From Hyphomonas sp. (lineage in GTDB: Bacteria > Pseudomonadota > Alphaproteobacteria > Caulobacterales > Hyphomonadaceae), in contig NZ_JALHLS010000007.1 in the NCBI RefSeq assembly GCF_022844445.1, positions 1 through 64,000 on the forward strand: a stretch of DNA of 64,000 bases. The letters are read 5' to 3'. The stretch's first letter is position 1. Every line of letters starts with the position of its first letter. The position numbers and the translations under genes were made by a program. Below the pieces are notes generated by a model. It searched no databases, was not told the origin of the DNA, and saw nothing but the letters and a program-made list of their open reading frames with translations. Shown in pieces: positions 26,712-35,797 of the stretch.

Positions 26712-26729
26712 CTGTCAGCGATTTGTCAG
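26712..26729 (+). promoter_or_regulatory. PHO-box-like direct repeat between phytase and TonB receptor genes
   Basis: CTGTCAG (26712-26718), four bases, then TTGTCAG (26723-26729). This matches the PhoB-box layout of two CTGTCAT-type heptamers at an 11-base period. It lies 79 bases upstream of the phytase start and about 260 bases upstream of the receptor start. The heptamers point toward the receptor gene. The 357-base gap (26634-26990) holds no convincing open frame. Confidence 0.5.
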
Positions 26730-26893
26730 TGAGCCAGCCTATGCTCGAATGCCCGCCTGGCGTCTGCCGCTTTGGCGTCTAATGCGACGACAGACAGAGT
26801 GTCAGCGGCAGCCAGAAGCGAAGGGCGCGGCATAGGCGGTTTCCTCGGTTTCGCGGGAGATTTGGGTTGCAGGTTTTGGCCATAACGCGGCCG

Positions 26894-26916
26894 TGTGACA
26901 GAATCGCGACGTCACA
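26894..26916. promoter_or_regulatory. inverted repeat upstream of the TonB receptor gene
   Basis: TGTGAC (26894-26899) and GTCACA (26911-26916), 11 bases apart, 75 bases upstream of the receptor ATG. Read on the minus strand the site contains CTGTCAC with a degenerate second copy 11 bases before it, so it may be a second, weak PHO box or a dimeric-regulator site. Confidence 0.4.
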
Positions 26917-26990
26917 AAACTTGTATGAATCCTTCACCGGATTGCGAAGATCGGATGGTAGCGCCCGGTCATTCACAACCGGGGTGTTTC

Positions 26991-29336
26991 ATGAAAACCA
27001 GAGTTTCCCTTTTCTCGACCGCGAGCTTCGCCAGCCTCTGCCTTGGCGCCGCGTTCTCCGCTTCCGCCCAGACCGCGCCGGCACCGGTGACCGAAGAGGA
27101 AGACCCGATCCTGCGTGCCGAGACGGTCGTAGTTCAGGCCGAGATCTCCTACCGCAACCGCAGCGACGAAACCGTCCAGACGCTCGAATACGGTCAGGAC
27201 TATTTCCAGCGCTTTGAGCCGCTGACGGCCGGCGACGCCCTGAAGCGCGTCCCTTCGGTGACCTTCCTTTCAGACGTGATCGAGAGCGACGGCGCCCGCC
27301 TGCGCGGGCTGGATCCCGGCTATACCCAGATTCTGATCAACGGCGAGAAAGTGCCGGGCTCCAGCGCCGACCGTTCCTTCTTCCTCGACCGCATCCCGGC
27401 AGAACTGATCGACCGTGTCGAGATCGTGCGCTCCTCCTCGGCGCGCCGGTCCGGCGACGCCCTCGCCGGGACGCTGAACATCATCCTGCGCGATGGTTAT
27501 GAGCTTGACGGCGGCTATGTGCGCGCCGGCGGTCTGTATTTCGATGATGGCGAGTTCAAGGAAAGCCTCGGCGTCGTGTATGGCGGCGCAGTTGGTCCCG
27601 GCCGCCTGATCATCGGCGGCAACCTGCAGGGCCGCTACAACCCCAAGATCAAGAAATCCTTGCGCTACGGCGACAGCCCGGAAAACAATCCGAATTATCG
27701 CGTGGACGACTTCGACAACCGGGAAGACCAGACCGATACGCGCGACGGCACGGATTATTCGTTCAACGCGGAGTACGGCGTCGAAACGGCCGCCGGTCTC
27801 GAAATGACCTTCTCGGGCTTCTACGTGAAAACCGAGCGCACCGAGGACGAGCGTTCTTTCGAGTACAATGATCCGGCGGCGATCAACGGACCTGTCCGGA
27901 CACCCTCGCCGGGAAATCTGCTCACGGACAATGCGAACGTCGCTGACATTGACCAGGAAAACTATTCGCTCCGCGCCGTGTTCGAGCAGGAATGGTCGGC
28001 AGGCGAGACAACGTTCAAGATCGGCTTCGCCAATTTCGAAGAGAATGTCTACGAAACGGAAGACGAGATCGACTTCGATCGCACCACGCCGCGCTATACG
28101 GGCGACCTGACCACAGTGGACTTGACCGACGAGGAAACGTCGGCCGAGATCAATCACGAGTTCGAACTGGGAACAGGTGAACTTGAATTCGGTGTGGCCT
28201 ATCAGGACAAGTCCCGTGACACAGCCATCCTGTCTCAGCGCAACCGTTTCAACGTGACCACCGCGCTGCGCAATGCGTGGAATCAGTTCTCGAACAATCC
28301 GGAAGAAGCGCGCACGCCGTGGACGGCCCTGACGCCGGAAGCCGGTGGGCTCAACACGCTGGAGGAAGAGCGCCTCGACGCTTTCGTGGTTCTGGACGGC
28401 GAAGCCGGCCGGTTCTCGTGGGAAACCGGTCTGCGCTATGAAACAACTGATGTCTCGATCACGGACCTGACCGTTGCGGTTGCCGATCAGAACAAGTCGA
28501 CCGACTACGCATTCTTCCTGCCGTCGGCACATTTCAAGTTCGACGTGACCGAGGCAGACCGTTTTTCAGCATCGGTCGCGCGCACCGTGCGCCGCCCCAA
28601 CTTCGATTTCATCTCGCCCGCGCTGCTTGAAGCCGAACTGGGTGACAACGACCTCCTTGGAAATCCAGAAATCGAGCCGGAAAGCGCCTGGGGCCTCGAT
28701 GTCGGCTATGAGCGCCGTCTCGGCAAGGCCGGCGTGTTCGGTGTCAACGTCTTCTATCGCGACGTGTCAGACCTGATCGAAGTCGCCAATACCGGTGTTG
28801 TGGGTTCGGAAGGTCCGGGCACTTTCGTGCTTCAGCCGCAGAACACGGGCGACGGCACGGTTTACGGTATCGAGTTCGACCTCTCGACGCCGCTAACGAT
28901 GCTCGGCCTCCCGGACACCGGCGTATTCGCGAACTATTCCTGGCTCGACAGCGACATCGATGACGCCTTCGGTTCGCGCCGCTTCAACGACCAGTCCGAG
29001 TATGTCTACAATTTCGGTTTCATCCACGACTTCGCGGAGTTGGGCGCGGCTTTCGGCGCAACCTATCGCAAGCAAGGTGACGCCTTCGGCAGAATCGTCG
29101 GCGAGGAAATCGTCACCACCTATGGCGCAGACTTGGAAGTCTTCGTCGAAAAGCGTTTCGGCGAGAAATTCACGATCCGCGCTGTCGGCTCCAACCTCCT
29201 GAATGCGTCGAAGGACGAAGCCTTCAACAAGTTCACGACCATCCAGGACCAGCTGGACCGCGCCTTCGACGAGTACGAACTTGAGACCGAAGACGCCGGC
29301 CCGGTGTTCCAGGTGATGGCGCGCTACGCTTTCTGA
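26991..29336 (+). CDS. TonB-dependent receptor next to phytase (781 aa)
   Basis: TonB-dependent outer membrane transporter. The signal peptide MKTRVSLFSTASFASLCLGA ends near SASAQ. The plug has DALKRVPSVTFLSDV, LRGLDPGYTQILINGEKVPG and IDRVEIVRSSSARRSGDALAGTLNI (in pieces), and the barrel ends VMARYAF with the terminal aromatic. The ATG at 26991 is chosen for the signal peptide. Because it diverges from a beta-propeller phytase, it may import phytate or its lower inositol phosphates; that is inference from context. It is followed by a strong terminator. Confidence 0.93.
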   Translation: MKTRVSLFSTASFASLCLGAAFSASAQTAPAPVTEEEDPILRAETVVVQAEISYRNRSDETVQTLEYGQDYFQRFEPLTAGDALKRVPSVTFLSDVIESDGARLRGLDPGYTQILINGEKVPGSSADRSFFLDRIPAELIDRVEIVRSSSARRSGDALAGTLNIILRDGYELDGGYVRAGGLYFDDGEFKESLGVVYGGAVGPGRLIIGGNLQGRYNPKIKKSLRYGDSPENNPNYRVDDFDNREDQTDTRDGTDYSFNAEYGVETAAGLEMTFSGFYVKTERTEDERSFEYNDPAAINGPVRTPSPGNLLTDNANVADIDQENYSLRAVFEQEWSAGETTFKIGFANFEENVYETEDEIDFDRTTPRYTGDLTTVDLTDEETSAEINHEFELGTGELEFGVAYQDKSRDTAILSQRNRFNVTTALRNAWNQFSNNPEEARTPWTALTPEAGGLNTLEEERLDAFVVLDGEAGRFSWETGLRYETTDVSITDLTVAVADQNKSTDYAFFLPSAHFKFDVTEADRFSASVARTVRRPNFDFISPALLEAELGDNDLLGNPEIEPESAWGLDVGYERRLGKAGVFGVNVFYRDVSDLIEVANTGVVGSEGPGTFVLQPQNTGDGTVYGIEFDLSTPLTMLGLPDTGVFANYSWLDSDIDDAFGSRRFNDQSEYVYNFGFIHDFAELGAAFGATYRKQGDAFGRIVGEEIVTTYGADLEVFVEKRFGEKFTIRAVGSNLLNASKDEAFNKFTTIQDQLDRAFDEYELETEDAGPVFQVMARYAF

Positions 29337-29362
29337 TAAAGGCGCCAGACGACGGGTTAAGG

Positions 29363-29397
29363 AAGGCCGCAGCGATCAGGCTGCGGCCTTTTCCTTT
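29363..29397 (+). terminator. rho-independent terminator of the receptor gene
   Basis: Perfect 11-base arms AAGGCCGCAGC (29363-29373) and GCTGCGGCCTT (29380-29390), six-base loop, then TTCCTTT. It begins 26 bases after the stop and ends just before the convergent CHAD gene. Confidence 0.85.
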
Positions 29398-29401
29398 GGC
29401 G

Positions 29402-30271
29402 TCAATGTGCGGATTTCCACCAGCCCTTGAGGCGGCCCGTATAGGCATCGGGCGTTTCAGCGGTGAGGCGGCGGGCGGTCCGGAAGGCGCGCTTCAGCGC
29501 GCGTTTTCGGGACCGGGCAATCAGGGACAGGATATCGGCCGCATCGCGCCTTGCAACAAGGTGAACCGGGACGTCCGCGACGGCGGCTTCCAGCAGGCCG
29601 AGATCGCGCCAGTCGCCGAGGTCATCGCACAGGCTTTCGGCTGCAGCGGCGTACCCGTCCATCACGGGCGGAAATGCCCCGCGCAGCAAGAGCGTATGAT
29701 ACCAGTGATCCTTCGCCCGTTTGCGAAAGGCGTGCACAGGGTCTTCGTCCACCGCTTGCCGGGCGGCGTCCATGCTTTTGCGGAAGCGGCGATAACTGCG
29801 TTCCAGTCCCGGCTCGAGCCCGGCCCATCCTTCGCGCGACAGGGTCCAGCCTGCCGCACGGCCGGACGCCATTTCCATTTCAGCCGCGAATCCCGCAAGC
29901 AGCTTTTTCTGTGCGGCGGCGCCGGGCGCGCGGCGCGCGGCAAAGGCATTCTCCAACGCGGACGCGGTCGCCTCCGGAGGTGCTAGCCGTGACAGGGTTT
30001 CGCTCAGCGCGCCCTTGTCACGCAGGGCTGAGAGGCGCGCGGCCGCTTCGCGCAGGGCGGCAATCTCCTCGCGCGATTGCGGGCAGGCCGGGCCAACGAG
30101 GCGCAGCAGGGATCGCAGGCGTTTCGTAGCCTTGCGGGCCTCGTGCACCTTGCGCTCCGTGGGCAACGACTTTTCGGTAAGGCGTTGACGGACAAGATCG
30201 AATTCCGACGCGGCGATCCGCCGGACAGCCTCGGTCATCGATGCATCGCTGGGTTTGAATCTGTACGCCAT
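29402..30271 (-). CDS. CHAD domain-containing protein
   Basis: CHAD domains are all-helical, rich in conserved histidine and basic residues, and bind polyphosphate. At 289 aa the whole protein is one CHAD domain with no attached CYTH domain. Characteristic pieces are VHEARKATKRLRSLLRLVG (about residues 42-60), DPVHAFRKRAKDHWYHTLLL (about 175-194) and the basic C-terminus GRLKGWWKSAH. No signal or membrane segment. It follows the phytase and receptor genes, which points to a possible phosphate theme; it is transcribed convergently, so it is not in their operon. Confidence 0.9.
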   Translation of the reverse strand: MAYRFKPSDASMTEAVRRIAASEFDLVRQRLTEKSLPTERKVHEARKATKRLRSLLRLVGPACPQSREEIAALREAAARLSALRDKGALSETLSRLAPPEATASALENAFAARRAPGAAAQKKLLAGFAAEMEMASGRAAGWTLSREGWAGLEPGLERSYRRFRKSMDAARQAVDEDPVHAFRKRAKDHWYHTLLLRGAFPPVMDGYAAAAESLCDDLGDWRDLGLLEAAVADVPVHLVARRDAADILSLIARSRKRALKRAFRTARRLTAETPDAYTGRLKGWWKSAH

Positions 30272-30416
30272 TGCGCTGCCAGGACCTCCTCGCGCCCAGA
30301 TTGCACAACCGCCTTTTTCGCGCCAACCCTCTCGCGCGGGCGGCGACTACAGGATTGTGGAGGTCACCGCGCGGCTCGATGCTTGCAATTGCATCTAAAT
30401 TGGCTAGGCTTCCGCC

Positions 30417-30857
30417 ATGGCAGCCAATCCTGATGCCCGGATGATGGTCTGTACCTGCAGGGCGCTCTCGCAAGCGACGCGGCGGGTGCACCGGCTTTAT
30501 GACGCCGCTTTGGCACCATTGGGCCTGACCATTGGCCAGTTCAGCCTGCTGACGCAGATCCGTCTTTCGCCAGACCAGACCCTGATGGAACTCGCCGAGC
30601 GCAACATCATGGACCCGTCAACCGTGTCGCGACTCCTGCGACCCCTGGTGGCGCGCGGCCTTGTGGAAACGCATGTCGACAAGGAAGACCGGCGCGCCCG
30701 CCGCGTGCGCCTCACCGGCGATGGCGCGGCCCTTCAGGCCGGGGCCGTTCCGAAATGGCAGGCTGCGCAGGCGGAGCTGGAGAAGGCCATCGGCAAAGGT
30801 CCGAACACGGAGCTTCGCGCCCTGCTCGGAAATGTCATCACAACCCTTCAGAACTGA
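30417..30857 (+). CDS. MarR family transcriptional regulator
   Basis: A 146-aa winged-helix regulator. The recognition helix region is LAERNIMDPSTVSRLLRPLVARGLV (in part, about residues 60-84), followed by the wing VDKEDRRARRVRLTGDG (about 88-104), a classic MarR pattern. Early cysteines (MVCTCRA) might be redox-sensitive, but this is not established. It ends 12 bases before the porin gene on the same strand, so it may control that gene as its first cistron. The ATG at 30417 is accepted. Confidence 0.92.
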   Translation: MAANPDARMMVCTCRALSQATRRVHRLYDAALAPLGLTIGQFSLLTQIRLSPDQTLMELAERNIMDPSTVSRLLRPLVARGLVETHVDKEDRRARRVRLTGDGAALQAGAVPKWQAAQAELEKAIGKGPNTELRALLGNVITTLQN

Positions 30858-30869
30858 ACGAGAGAGCCC

Positions 30870-32276
30870 ATGCCGCGCGCCGCCCGATCCGAAAACATGC
30901 AATTGCACTTATTAGCATCCGGCGGGCTCGCGCTGGTTCTGGCGCAAACAGCCGCGGCGCAGGCGCCTGCGGGCGCGCCGGATTTCGACTCGGCGCTGAA
31001 GGCCGATCGCTGGCTGGAAGACTGGTCCTGGGTTCGCCCCGATGATCCGCAGGCGCCCGCCTTCAAGAACATAGCTTTCGGGCCTGAGGATCAATGGCGC
31101 CTGACGTTCGGCGGGGAGGGACGTATTCGCGCGGAGACGCGCGATCCGGCCGAGTTCGGCATTCCCGGTGCCGGCGCGGTCAACGCCGCGAACTTCCGCG
31201 GGCTCGCGCATGCCGATGCGCGCTTCGGTGAGGATGTGCGCCTTTTCGTGCAGGTCGGAAGCTGGGGGCAGGAGGGGCGCGCGGTGCCGCGCATCTTTGA
31301 CGAGGCAGAGGTTGCGGTCCAGCGCGCCTTTGCGGATGTGAAGCTGACCCCGGAGGCTACACTGCGCCTCGGCCGGCAGGACCTGTTCCGGTCGTCGTCG
31401 CGGCTACTTTTTCCCGTCGACATCTTCAACTACCAGCTCGTCCATGACGCCGCCGCGCTGCGCTATCGCGGCGACCATCTGCGTGTCCAGGTCTTTCACG
31501 GCGAACGGTTCCTGACGGGACCCGGCGTGTTCGAGAAGCGCGATCTGGGCGGCGAGACGCTGACCGGCGCTTTCGTTGAAGGCAGCCTCGACAGCCTGCC
31601 GGGGCATGAGTTCGGCGCCTTCGTCCTGCATCAGGAAACCGATGCAGGCGCCTTCCCGCGCCGGCCTGGGCCAGAGGCGCGCACCAGCTGGATCGCGCGG
31701 GTCTCGCGCAAGGCGGCGCCGTGGACCCTCTCCGCCGAGGCCGGCCTGCAAACCGGAAACGTTCCGGGAGCGGACATTTCCGCCTGGGCATTTGCCACTG
31801 AGGTCACCCGCACGCTGGACATCCCGCGCAAGCCCGCGCTGACGATGCGCATTGACGGGGCGTCCGGCAACGAGGCCGGCACTGACGACAACGAGACCTG
31901 GGCGACGCTCGCGCCGGTGATGGGCTATCTCGGCCGCACCGGCGACTATACCGCCACCAATGTTATCGGCGCCTATCCCGAAGTCTCGTTCGATGTGGCG
32001 CCGGACCTGCGCCTCTCGCTCGGCGGAGAAGTCACCTGGCGCGCGTCCCGCGGGGCGGCCGTGAGCGCGCCCGGGGCGGCGGCGCCTTACCTGCCTGCAG
32101 GTGTCCCCGGCGACGGACCGGTGATCTATGGCGCCATCCTGAAGGGCCGCTGGGCGCCGAGTGCACGCTGGGAAGTCAATGGCGAGCTGAGCTGGCTCGA
32201 ACCCGCCGGCGCGTTGAAGGATTTCGGCGGCGAGGGCCGTTTCAACGGCGTCGTAAGCCTGACCACGCGGTTCTGA
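30870..32276 (+). CDS. alginate-export (AlgE)-type outer membrane porin
   Basis: A beta-barrel protein of the alginate_exp family, 468 aa. An early basic stretch precedes a signal-like segment (LHLLASGGLALVLAQTAAAQA), cleaved near residue 32. Family pieces visible are WSWVRPDDPQAPAFKNIAFG, the strand WRLTFGGEGRIRAETRDPAEFG (in part), GRQDLFRSSSRLLFP and VSLTTRF at the C-terminus. Members range from alginate secretion to hydrocarbon or sugar porins, so the solute is not known. The ATG at 30870 has GAGAGAG upstream; an internal ATG at 30897 is an alternative start at the signal peptide. It is 12 bases after the MarR gene. Confidence 0.87.
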   Translation: MPRAARSENMQLHLLASGGLALVLAQTAAAQAPAGAPDFDSALKADRWLEDWSWVRPDDPQAPAFKNIAFGPEDQWRLTFGGEGRIRAETRDPAEFGIPGAGAVNAANFRGLAHADARFGEDVRLFVQVGSWGQEGRAVPRIFDEAEVAVQRAFADVKLTPEATLRLGRQDLFRSSSRLLFPVDIFNYQLVHDAAALRYRGDHLRVQVFHGERFLTGPGVFEKRDLGGETLTGAFVEGSLDSLPGHEFGAFVLHQETDAGAFPRRPGPEARTSWIARVSRKAAPWTLSAEAGLQTGNVPGADISAWAFATEVTRTLDIPRKPALTMRIDGASGNEAGTDDNETWATLAPVMGYLGRTGDYTATNVIGAYPEVSFDVAPDLRLSLGGEVTWRASRGAAVSAPGAAAPYLPAGVPGDGPVIYGAILKGRWAPSARWEVNGELSWLEPAGALKDFGGEGRFNGVVSLTTRF

Positions 32277-32331
32277 GCCGCCGGTTTTAGTCTCTTCCCG
32301 TACCGGGCCGAATCCGCCGATAAACGTGGCC

Positions 32332-32754
32332 ATGCCCGAAAACCTGCAGATTCTGCTCAACAATCTCGGCCTGATGACCAGCGCGCTGGCCATCGGCGCG
32401 TCCTGGGTCGCCGCGATCGTCTCGCCCAATTGCAGCTTCGACAAGCTGACCGGCGCGCGGGCGGACGGGCATGTGCGCGAACTGATCCACCGCACCAGCC
32501 CGCAGCTCGGCTTCCTGACGGCGGTCGCCGGCGCGTTTTTTGTTTTCGGCGGCAGCCTGATTGCCGGCATCGTCTCCCTGGTGGCCGCTTTCGGCTTCTA
32601 TGCGACCCGGATGATGCTCTCGCCCAAGGAAGGTAAAAACGCGCCCGGCGTGCGCACCAAACGCAAGGAACAGCGGGGCACATCCGTCGCCCTGATCCTG
32701 ATGTTCACGGCCGCCGCGCTGATCGCGGCCGTGCTCGGCCTGTTTGGCGTCTAG
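32332..32754 (+). CDS. hypothetical integral membrane protein, 140 aa
   Basis: No family assigned with confidence. At least three hydrophobic segments are visible, at about residues 10-30 (LMTSALAIGASWVAAIVS), 57-85 (LTAVAGAFFVFGGSLIAGIVSLVAAFGFY, in part) and 118-138 (LILMFTAAALIAAVLGLFGV). A basic loop (RTKRKEQRG) lies before the last segment and is likely cytosolic. The ATG at 32332 is used; a GTG two codons earlier is also in frame. It is convergent with the next small gene, and their stops overlap by 4 bases. Confidence 0.75.
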   Translation: MPENLQILLNNLGLMTSALAIGASWVAAIVSPNCSFDKLTGARADGHVRELIHRTSPQLGFLTAVAGAFFVFGGSLIAGIVSLVAAFGFYATRMMLSPKEGKNAPGVRTKRKEQRGTSVALILMFTAAALIAAVLGLFGV

Positions 32755-33134
32755 GCTTTAACCAGCCAGAGACAGCCCATTTCATGGAGCTGGCGGAAGC
32801 TTTCGGTCGAGCGTTCAGTCGCCGCGCGGGCAAGGCGCCCGGCGGTCTTGCGGTTCGCCGCCAGCATCAGCACGCAGACCAGCAGACCCACAGCCGCTGT
32901 CCACCAGCCCACTGGTATGGCGGCCAGAACGCCCACCAGAACGGCCAGGTAAGCGAGTGCATCCAGCACCCGCATGCGCACATCCAGCCAGCGGCCGAAG
33001 GGCTTCAGCAGTTCGGGCTGGCGGTGCAGCGCCTCGGCATCAATGGCGAAATGGGTGCCCGGGGTCTTCTCGAAGACCAGCGCGCGGGTCATCCGGCCGC
33101 CATCATGGGGGTTCGGTTGGCAGCGCAGGAACAT
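32751..33134 (-). CDS. hypothetical small membrane protein, 127 aa
   Basis: Unrecognised. Two adjacent hydrophobic stretches at about residues 56-90 (VLDALAYLAVLVGVLAAIPV and WWTAAVGLLVCVLMLAA) suggest a membrane hairpin. The N-terminal half is soluble with charged residues (FLRCQPNPHDGGRMTRALVF), and the C-terminus ends in a helix with Trp (CLWLVKA). The ATG at 33134 has a good ribosome site (GAAGGAAT). The 200-base upstream gap (33135-33336) is shared with the divergent PHA depolymerase gene. Confidence 0.7.
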   Translation of the reverse strand: MFLRCQPNPHDGGRMTRALVFEKTPGTHFAIDAEALHRQPELLKPFGRWLDVRMRVLDALAYLAVLVGVLAAIPVGWWTAAVGLLVCVLMLAANRKTAGRLARAATERSTESFRQLHEMGCLWLVKA

Positions 33135-33304
33135 GGCAGATTCCTTCTGGTTTAAGCGGGCAGGCCCCAGAATTAACAGCAAGGCCTGACCGGGATGTTC
33201 CCCTCACGGGCGAAAATTAGAGTTTCTTCAACATCTTGCATTAACCTTTGAAAATTGTGCGCGCGTGGCAATGGCCATTGCGGGATCGTAATCCCCGGCT
33301 TACG

Positions 33305-33317
33305 CTGCACTGCAACA
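33305..33317 (+). promoter_or_regulatory. possible PhaR-type operator upstream of phaZ
   Basis: CTGCACTGCAACA, containing TGCA-C-TGCA at 33306-33314, lies 20-32 bases before the phaZ start. PhaR repressors of PHA genes bind TGC/GCA-rich sites of this kind. The rest of the 200-base gap shows no clear promoter hexamers. Confidence 0.4.
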
Positions 33318-33336
33318 TGAAGGGTCGGTGAAGCTG

Positions 33337-34623
33337 ATGCTGTATTCCCTGGTCGAGATGAACCGCGTCGCGATGGCGCCGATGCGCCTGGCGGCCCGTG
33401 CCGGCCGCGCCGCTCTGGCTTCCCCGTTGAACCCACTCAGCCAGACGAGTTACGGCAAATCCCTCGCCGCGATGGCAGACGTCTTCGAAAGCGCTACCCG
33501 GTACTATGGCAAGCCCGAATGGCGCATCGACTCGGTGCGTATCAACAGCGTGCCGGTGCCAGTCACACCGACAGTCGCCTGGCGCTCACCCTGGTGCGGC
33601 CTCGTCCACTTCCGCAAGGACGCCGGCGCCCTTGCCTCCTGCCGCCGCCCGGGCGCTGCGCCTCTGCCGCGCCTGCTGATCGTTGCGCCGCTGTCCGGGC
33701 ATTACGCCACGCTGCTGCGCGGTACAGTCGAAGGTTTCCTCGAGACGCACGACGTCTACATCACCGACTGGACGGATGCCCGCATGTCGCCGGTTTTCCT
33801 CGGCCGGTTCGATCTCGACGACTATATCGACCACGTCCGCCAGATGCTGACCCATCTTGGCGGCGGCGCGCACGTGCTCGCTGTCTGCCAGCCCGGCCCT
33901 CCGGTGCTCGCCGCCATTTCGATGATGGCGGAGGAAGAAGACCCTGCGTTGCCGGCCACGATGACCTTCATGGGCTCGCCGATCGACGCGCGCAAATCGC
34001 CGACCGTGCCGAACAAGCTCTCCGAGGAGCGCCCGTTCAGCTGGTTCGAGGAGAACATGATCCACACGGTGCCGGCGCCCTATCCGGGTATGCTGCGCCG
34101 CGTCTATCCGGGTTTCATTCAGCTCTCCTCGTTCATGAACATGAACTGGAACCGCCACGTCGACGCGCAATGGAAATTCTTCAACCACCTCGTCGACGGC
34201 GATGGCGACAATGCCGGCAAGCACCGCGCGTTCTACGATGAGTACCTCTCGGTGCTTGACCTGACAGAAGAGTTCTACCTGCAGACCATCCAGCGCGTTT
34301 TCCAGGAACACCACCTGCCGCGCGGCATCTACAACTACCGCGGCAACCGCATCGTAAAGCCGTCGGAAGTGCGCACGGTTGCGCTGATGACAGTCGAAGG
34401 CGAGAAGGACGATATCTCGGGAATTGGCCAGACGCAGGCCGCGCATGATATCTGCACGAACATTCCGAAAGACATGCGCTCGGACTATATCCAGCCCGGC
34501 GTTGGCCATTACGGCGTGTTCAACGGCTCGCGCTTCGAAACCGAGATTGCGCCGCGCGTGACGCAGTTTACGCGCCGGTTCACGGACAAGAACCTCGAAG
34601 AAGCTGCCGCCGCGAAGCGCTAA
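33337..34623 (+). CDS. phaZ: intracellular polyhydroxyalkanoate depolymerase
   Basis: Intracellular (PhaZ type d) depolymerase that mobilises stored polyhydroxybutyrate. It is 428 aa. The nucleophile is Cys in [12 protein letters not shown] (about residues 187-198), as in other intracellular PhaZ enzymes that use CQP rather than a lipase Ser. Candidate Asp and His are in [13 protein letters not shown] (about 353-365) and GVGHYGVF (about 387-394). The start [10 protein letters not shown] matches the family; a GTG nine bases earlier is possible. A PhaR-like motif precedes it. PHA synthase and phasin genes are not in the window. Confidence 0.93.
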   Translation: MLYSLVEMNRVAMAPMRLAARAGRAALASPLNPLSQTSYGKSLAAMADVFESATRYYGKPEWRIDSVRINSVPVPVTPTVAWRSPWCGLVHFRKDAGALASCRRPGAAPLPRLLIVAPLSGHYATLLRGTVEGFLETHDVYITDWTDARMSPVFLGRFDLDDYIDHVRQMLTHLGGGAHVLAVCQPGPPVLAAISMMAEEEDPALPATMTFMGSPIDARKSPTVPNKLSEERPFSWFEENMIHTVPAPYPGMLRRVYPGFIQLSSFMNMNWNRHVDAQWKFFNHLVDGDGDNAGKHRAFYDEYLSVLDLTEEFYLQTIQRVFQEHHLPRGIYNYRGNRIVKPSEVRTVALMTVEGEKDDISGIGQTQAAHDICTNIPKDMRSDYIQPGVGHYGVFNGSRFETEIAPRVTQFTRRFTDKNLEEAAAAKR

Positions 34624-35684
34624 GCCCCGCAGCAGGCCGCGTCGAAGTCGACCAGCTCGATCTCCGGGCTGAGATCTCCGTCCTTCACAGGCTCCTCACC
34701 TGCCAGCGCCGTCGACAGGTATTTCTTGTTATCGTCGCAGAAGATGGTCGCCACACATGCGTTTTCACCCAGCCGGTCGGCCGCCATCACCGCGCCGATC
34801 AGGTTGGCGCCGGAGGAAATCCCGACCGCCAGCCCCAGTTCGCGCGCAAGCCGCTGCGCCATCCGGATCGCGTCACCGTCGGAGACAGCGATCACATCGT
34901 TCAGTTCACGGAAGTTCACGAGCGCCGGGATGAAATCGTCGGAGATGCCCTGGATGCGGTGGCTGCCGATCTTGTGACCTGTCGAGAGCGTCGGCGACTC
35001 CTTCGGCTCCAGCGGATGAATGCGTACGCGCGCATGGGCGGCGCGCAGCGCCGCGCCGACGCCCATCACGGTGCCGCCCGTGCCGACCCCGGCGACGAAG
35101 GCATCTGGCGTCAGGTTGCGGCAGGCAAGCTGCGCCAGAAGCTCCGGACCAGTTGTTTCAAGATGTGCGCGCGCATTGTCGCCGTTCGAGAACTGGCAGG
35201 GCAGGAACACGTCGTTGCGCGCGGCGGCGAGGCGCTCGGTCGCGGCAATCGCACCGAGAAACCCACCCTCCTGGCGGCTGACGAGGTTGAGGCGCGCGTC
35301 CAGGCTTCGCAGCAGGCATTTGCGCTCTTCGCTCATCCAGTCCGGCATGAAGATTTCGACCGGGTGGCCGAGTGCGCGGCCCAGCGCGGCCAGCGCAATA
35401 CCGGCATTGCCGCTGGTCGCCTCGGCAATGGTGTCGCCTGGTTGCAGCGCGCCGGAACGGTAGGCGCGCTTCAGGATCGACAGCGCCATCCGGTCCTTGA
35501 TCGAGCCGGTGAGATTGTAGTGCTCGGCTTTGGCATGGATGACATGCTCGCGGCCCCGGTAGCGCAGGCGGATGGAGATCAGCGGCGTGCGCCCGATAAG
35601 CGCCGCGAGACTGCGCAGGCGGGGCGGCTCGCAGGTGGACAGAGGGAGCGTTCTGACAAGGTCTCGGGCAGGCAAGGCGGACAT
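34620..35684 (-). CDS. cysteine synthase family (PLP) enzyme
   Basis: PLP fold type II enzyme, 354 aa, similar to O-acetylserine sulfhydrylase and cystathionine beta-synthase. The PLP lysine is in [12 protein letters not shown] (Lys63), the substrate loop is [11 protein letters not shown], and the phosphate cradle is [11 protein letters not shown] (about residues 190-200). The C-terminus carries an extra FDAACCGA tail with paired cysteines, which is unusual. It could be OASS B-like or a related desulfhydrase. It is divergent from an Lrp-type regulator, a common arrangement for a locally controlled amino-acid gene. The ATG at 35684 has GGAG upstream. Confidence 0.87.
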   Translation of the reverse strand: MSALPARDLVRTLPLSTCEPPRLRSLAALIGRTPLISIRLRYRGREHVIHAKAEHYNLTGSIKDRMALSILKRAYRSGALQPGDTIAEATSGNAGIALAALGRALGHPVEIFMPDWMSEERKCLLRSLDARLNLVSRQEGGFLGAIAATERLAAARNDVFLPCQFSNGDNARAHLETTGPELLAQLACRNLTPDAFVAGVGTGGTVMGVGAALRAAHARVRIHPLEPKESPTLSTGHKIGSHRIQGISDDFIPALVNFRELNDVIAVSDGDAIRMAQRLARELGLAVGISSGANLIGAVMAADRLGENACVATIFCDDNKKYLSTALAGEEPVKDGDLSPEIELVDFDAACCGA

Positions 35685-35741
35685 GGGGCACTCCGGTGAC
35701 GCGGTATCAGGATGCATCGGGTGCGCCGAAGGATCATTCCA

Positions 35742-35782
35742 GAATTTCGGTCTTTTGGGCTTAAGTTGGCGGGAATTTTCGG
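35742..35782. promoter_or_regulatory. pair of GAATTT(T)CGG repeats between Lrp and cysteine-synthase genes
   Basis: GAATTTCGG (35742-35750) and GAATTTTCGG (35773-35782) are near-identical and start 31 bases apart, about three helical turns, in the 113-base divergent promoter region. This is a plausible Lrp/AsnC-type operator. Confidence 0.4.
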
Positions 35783-35797
35783 GTAAACGACCAGATT

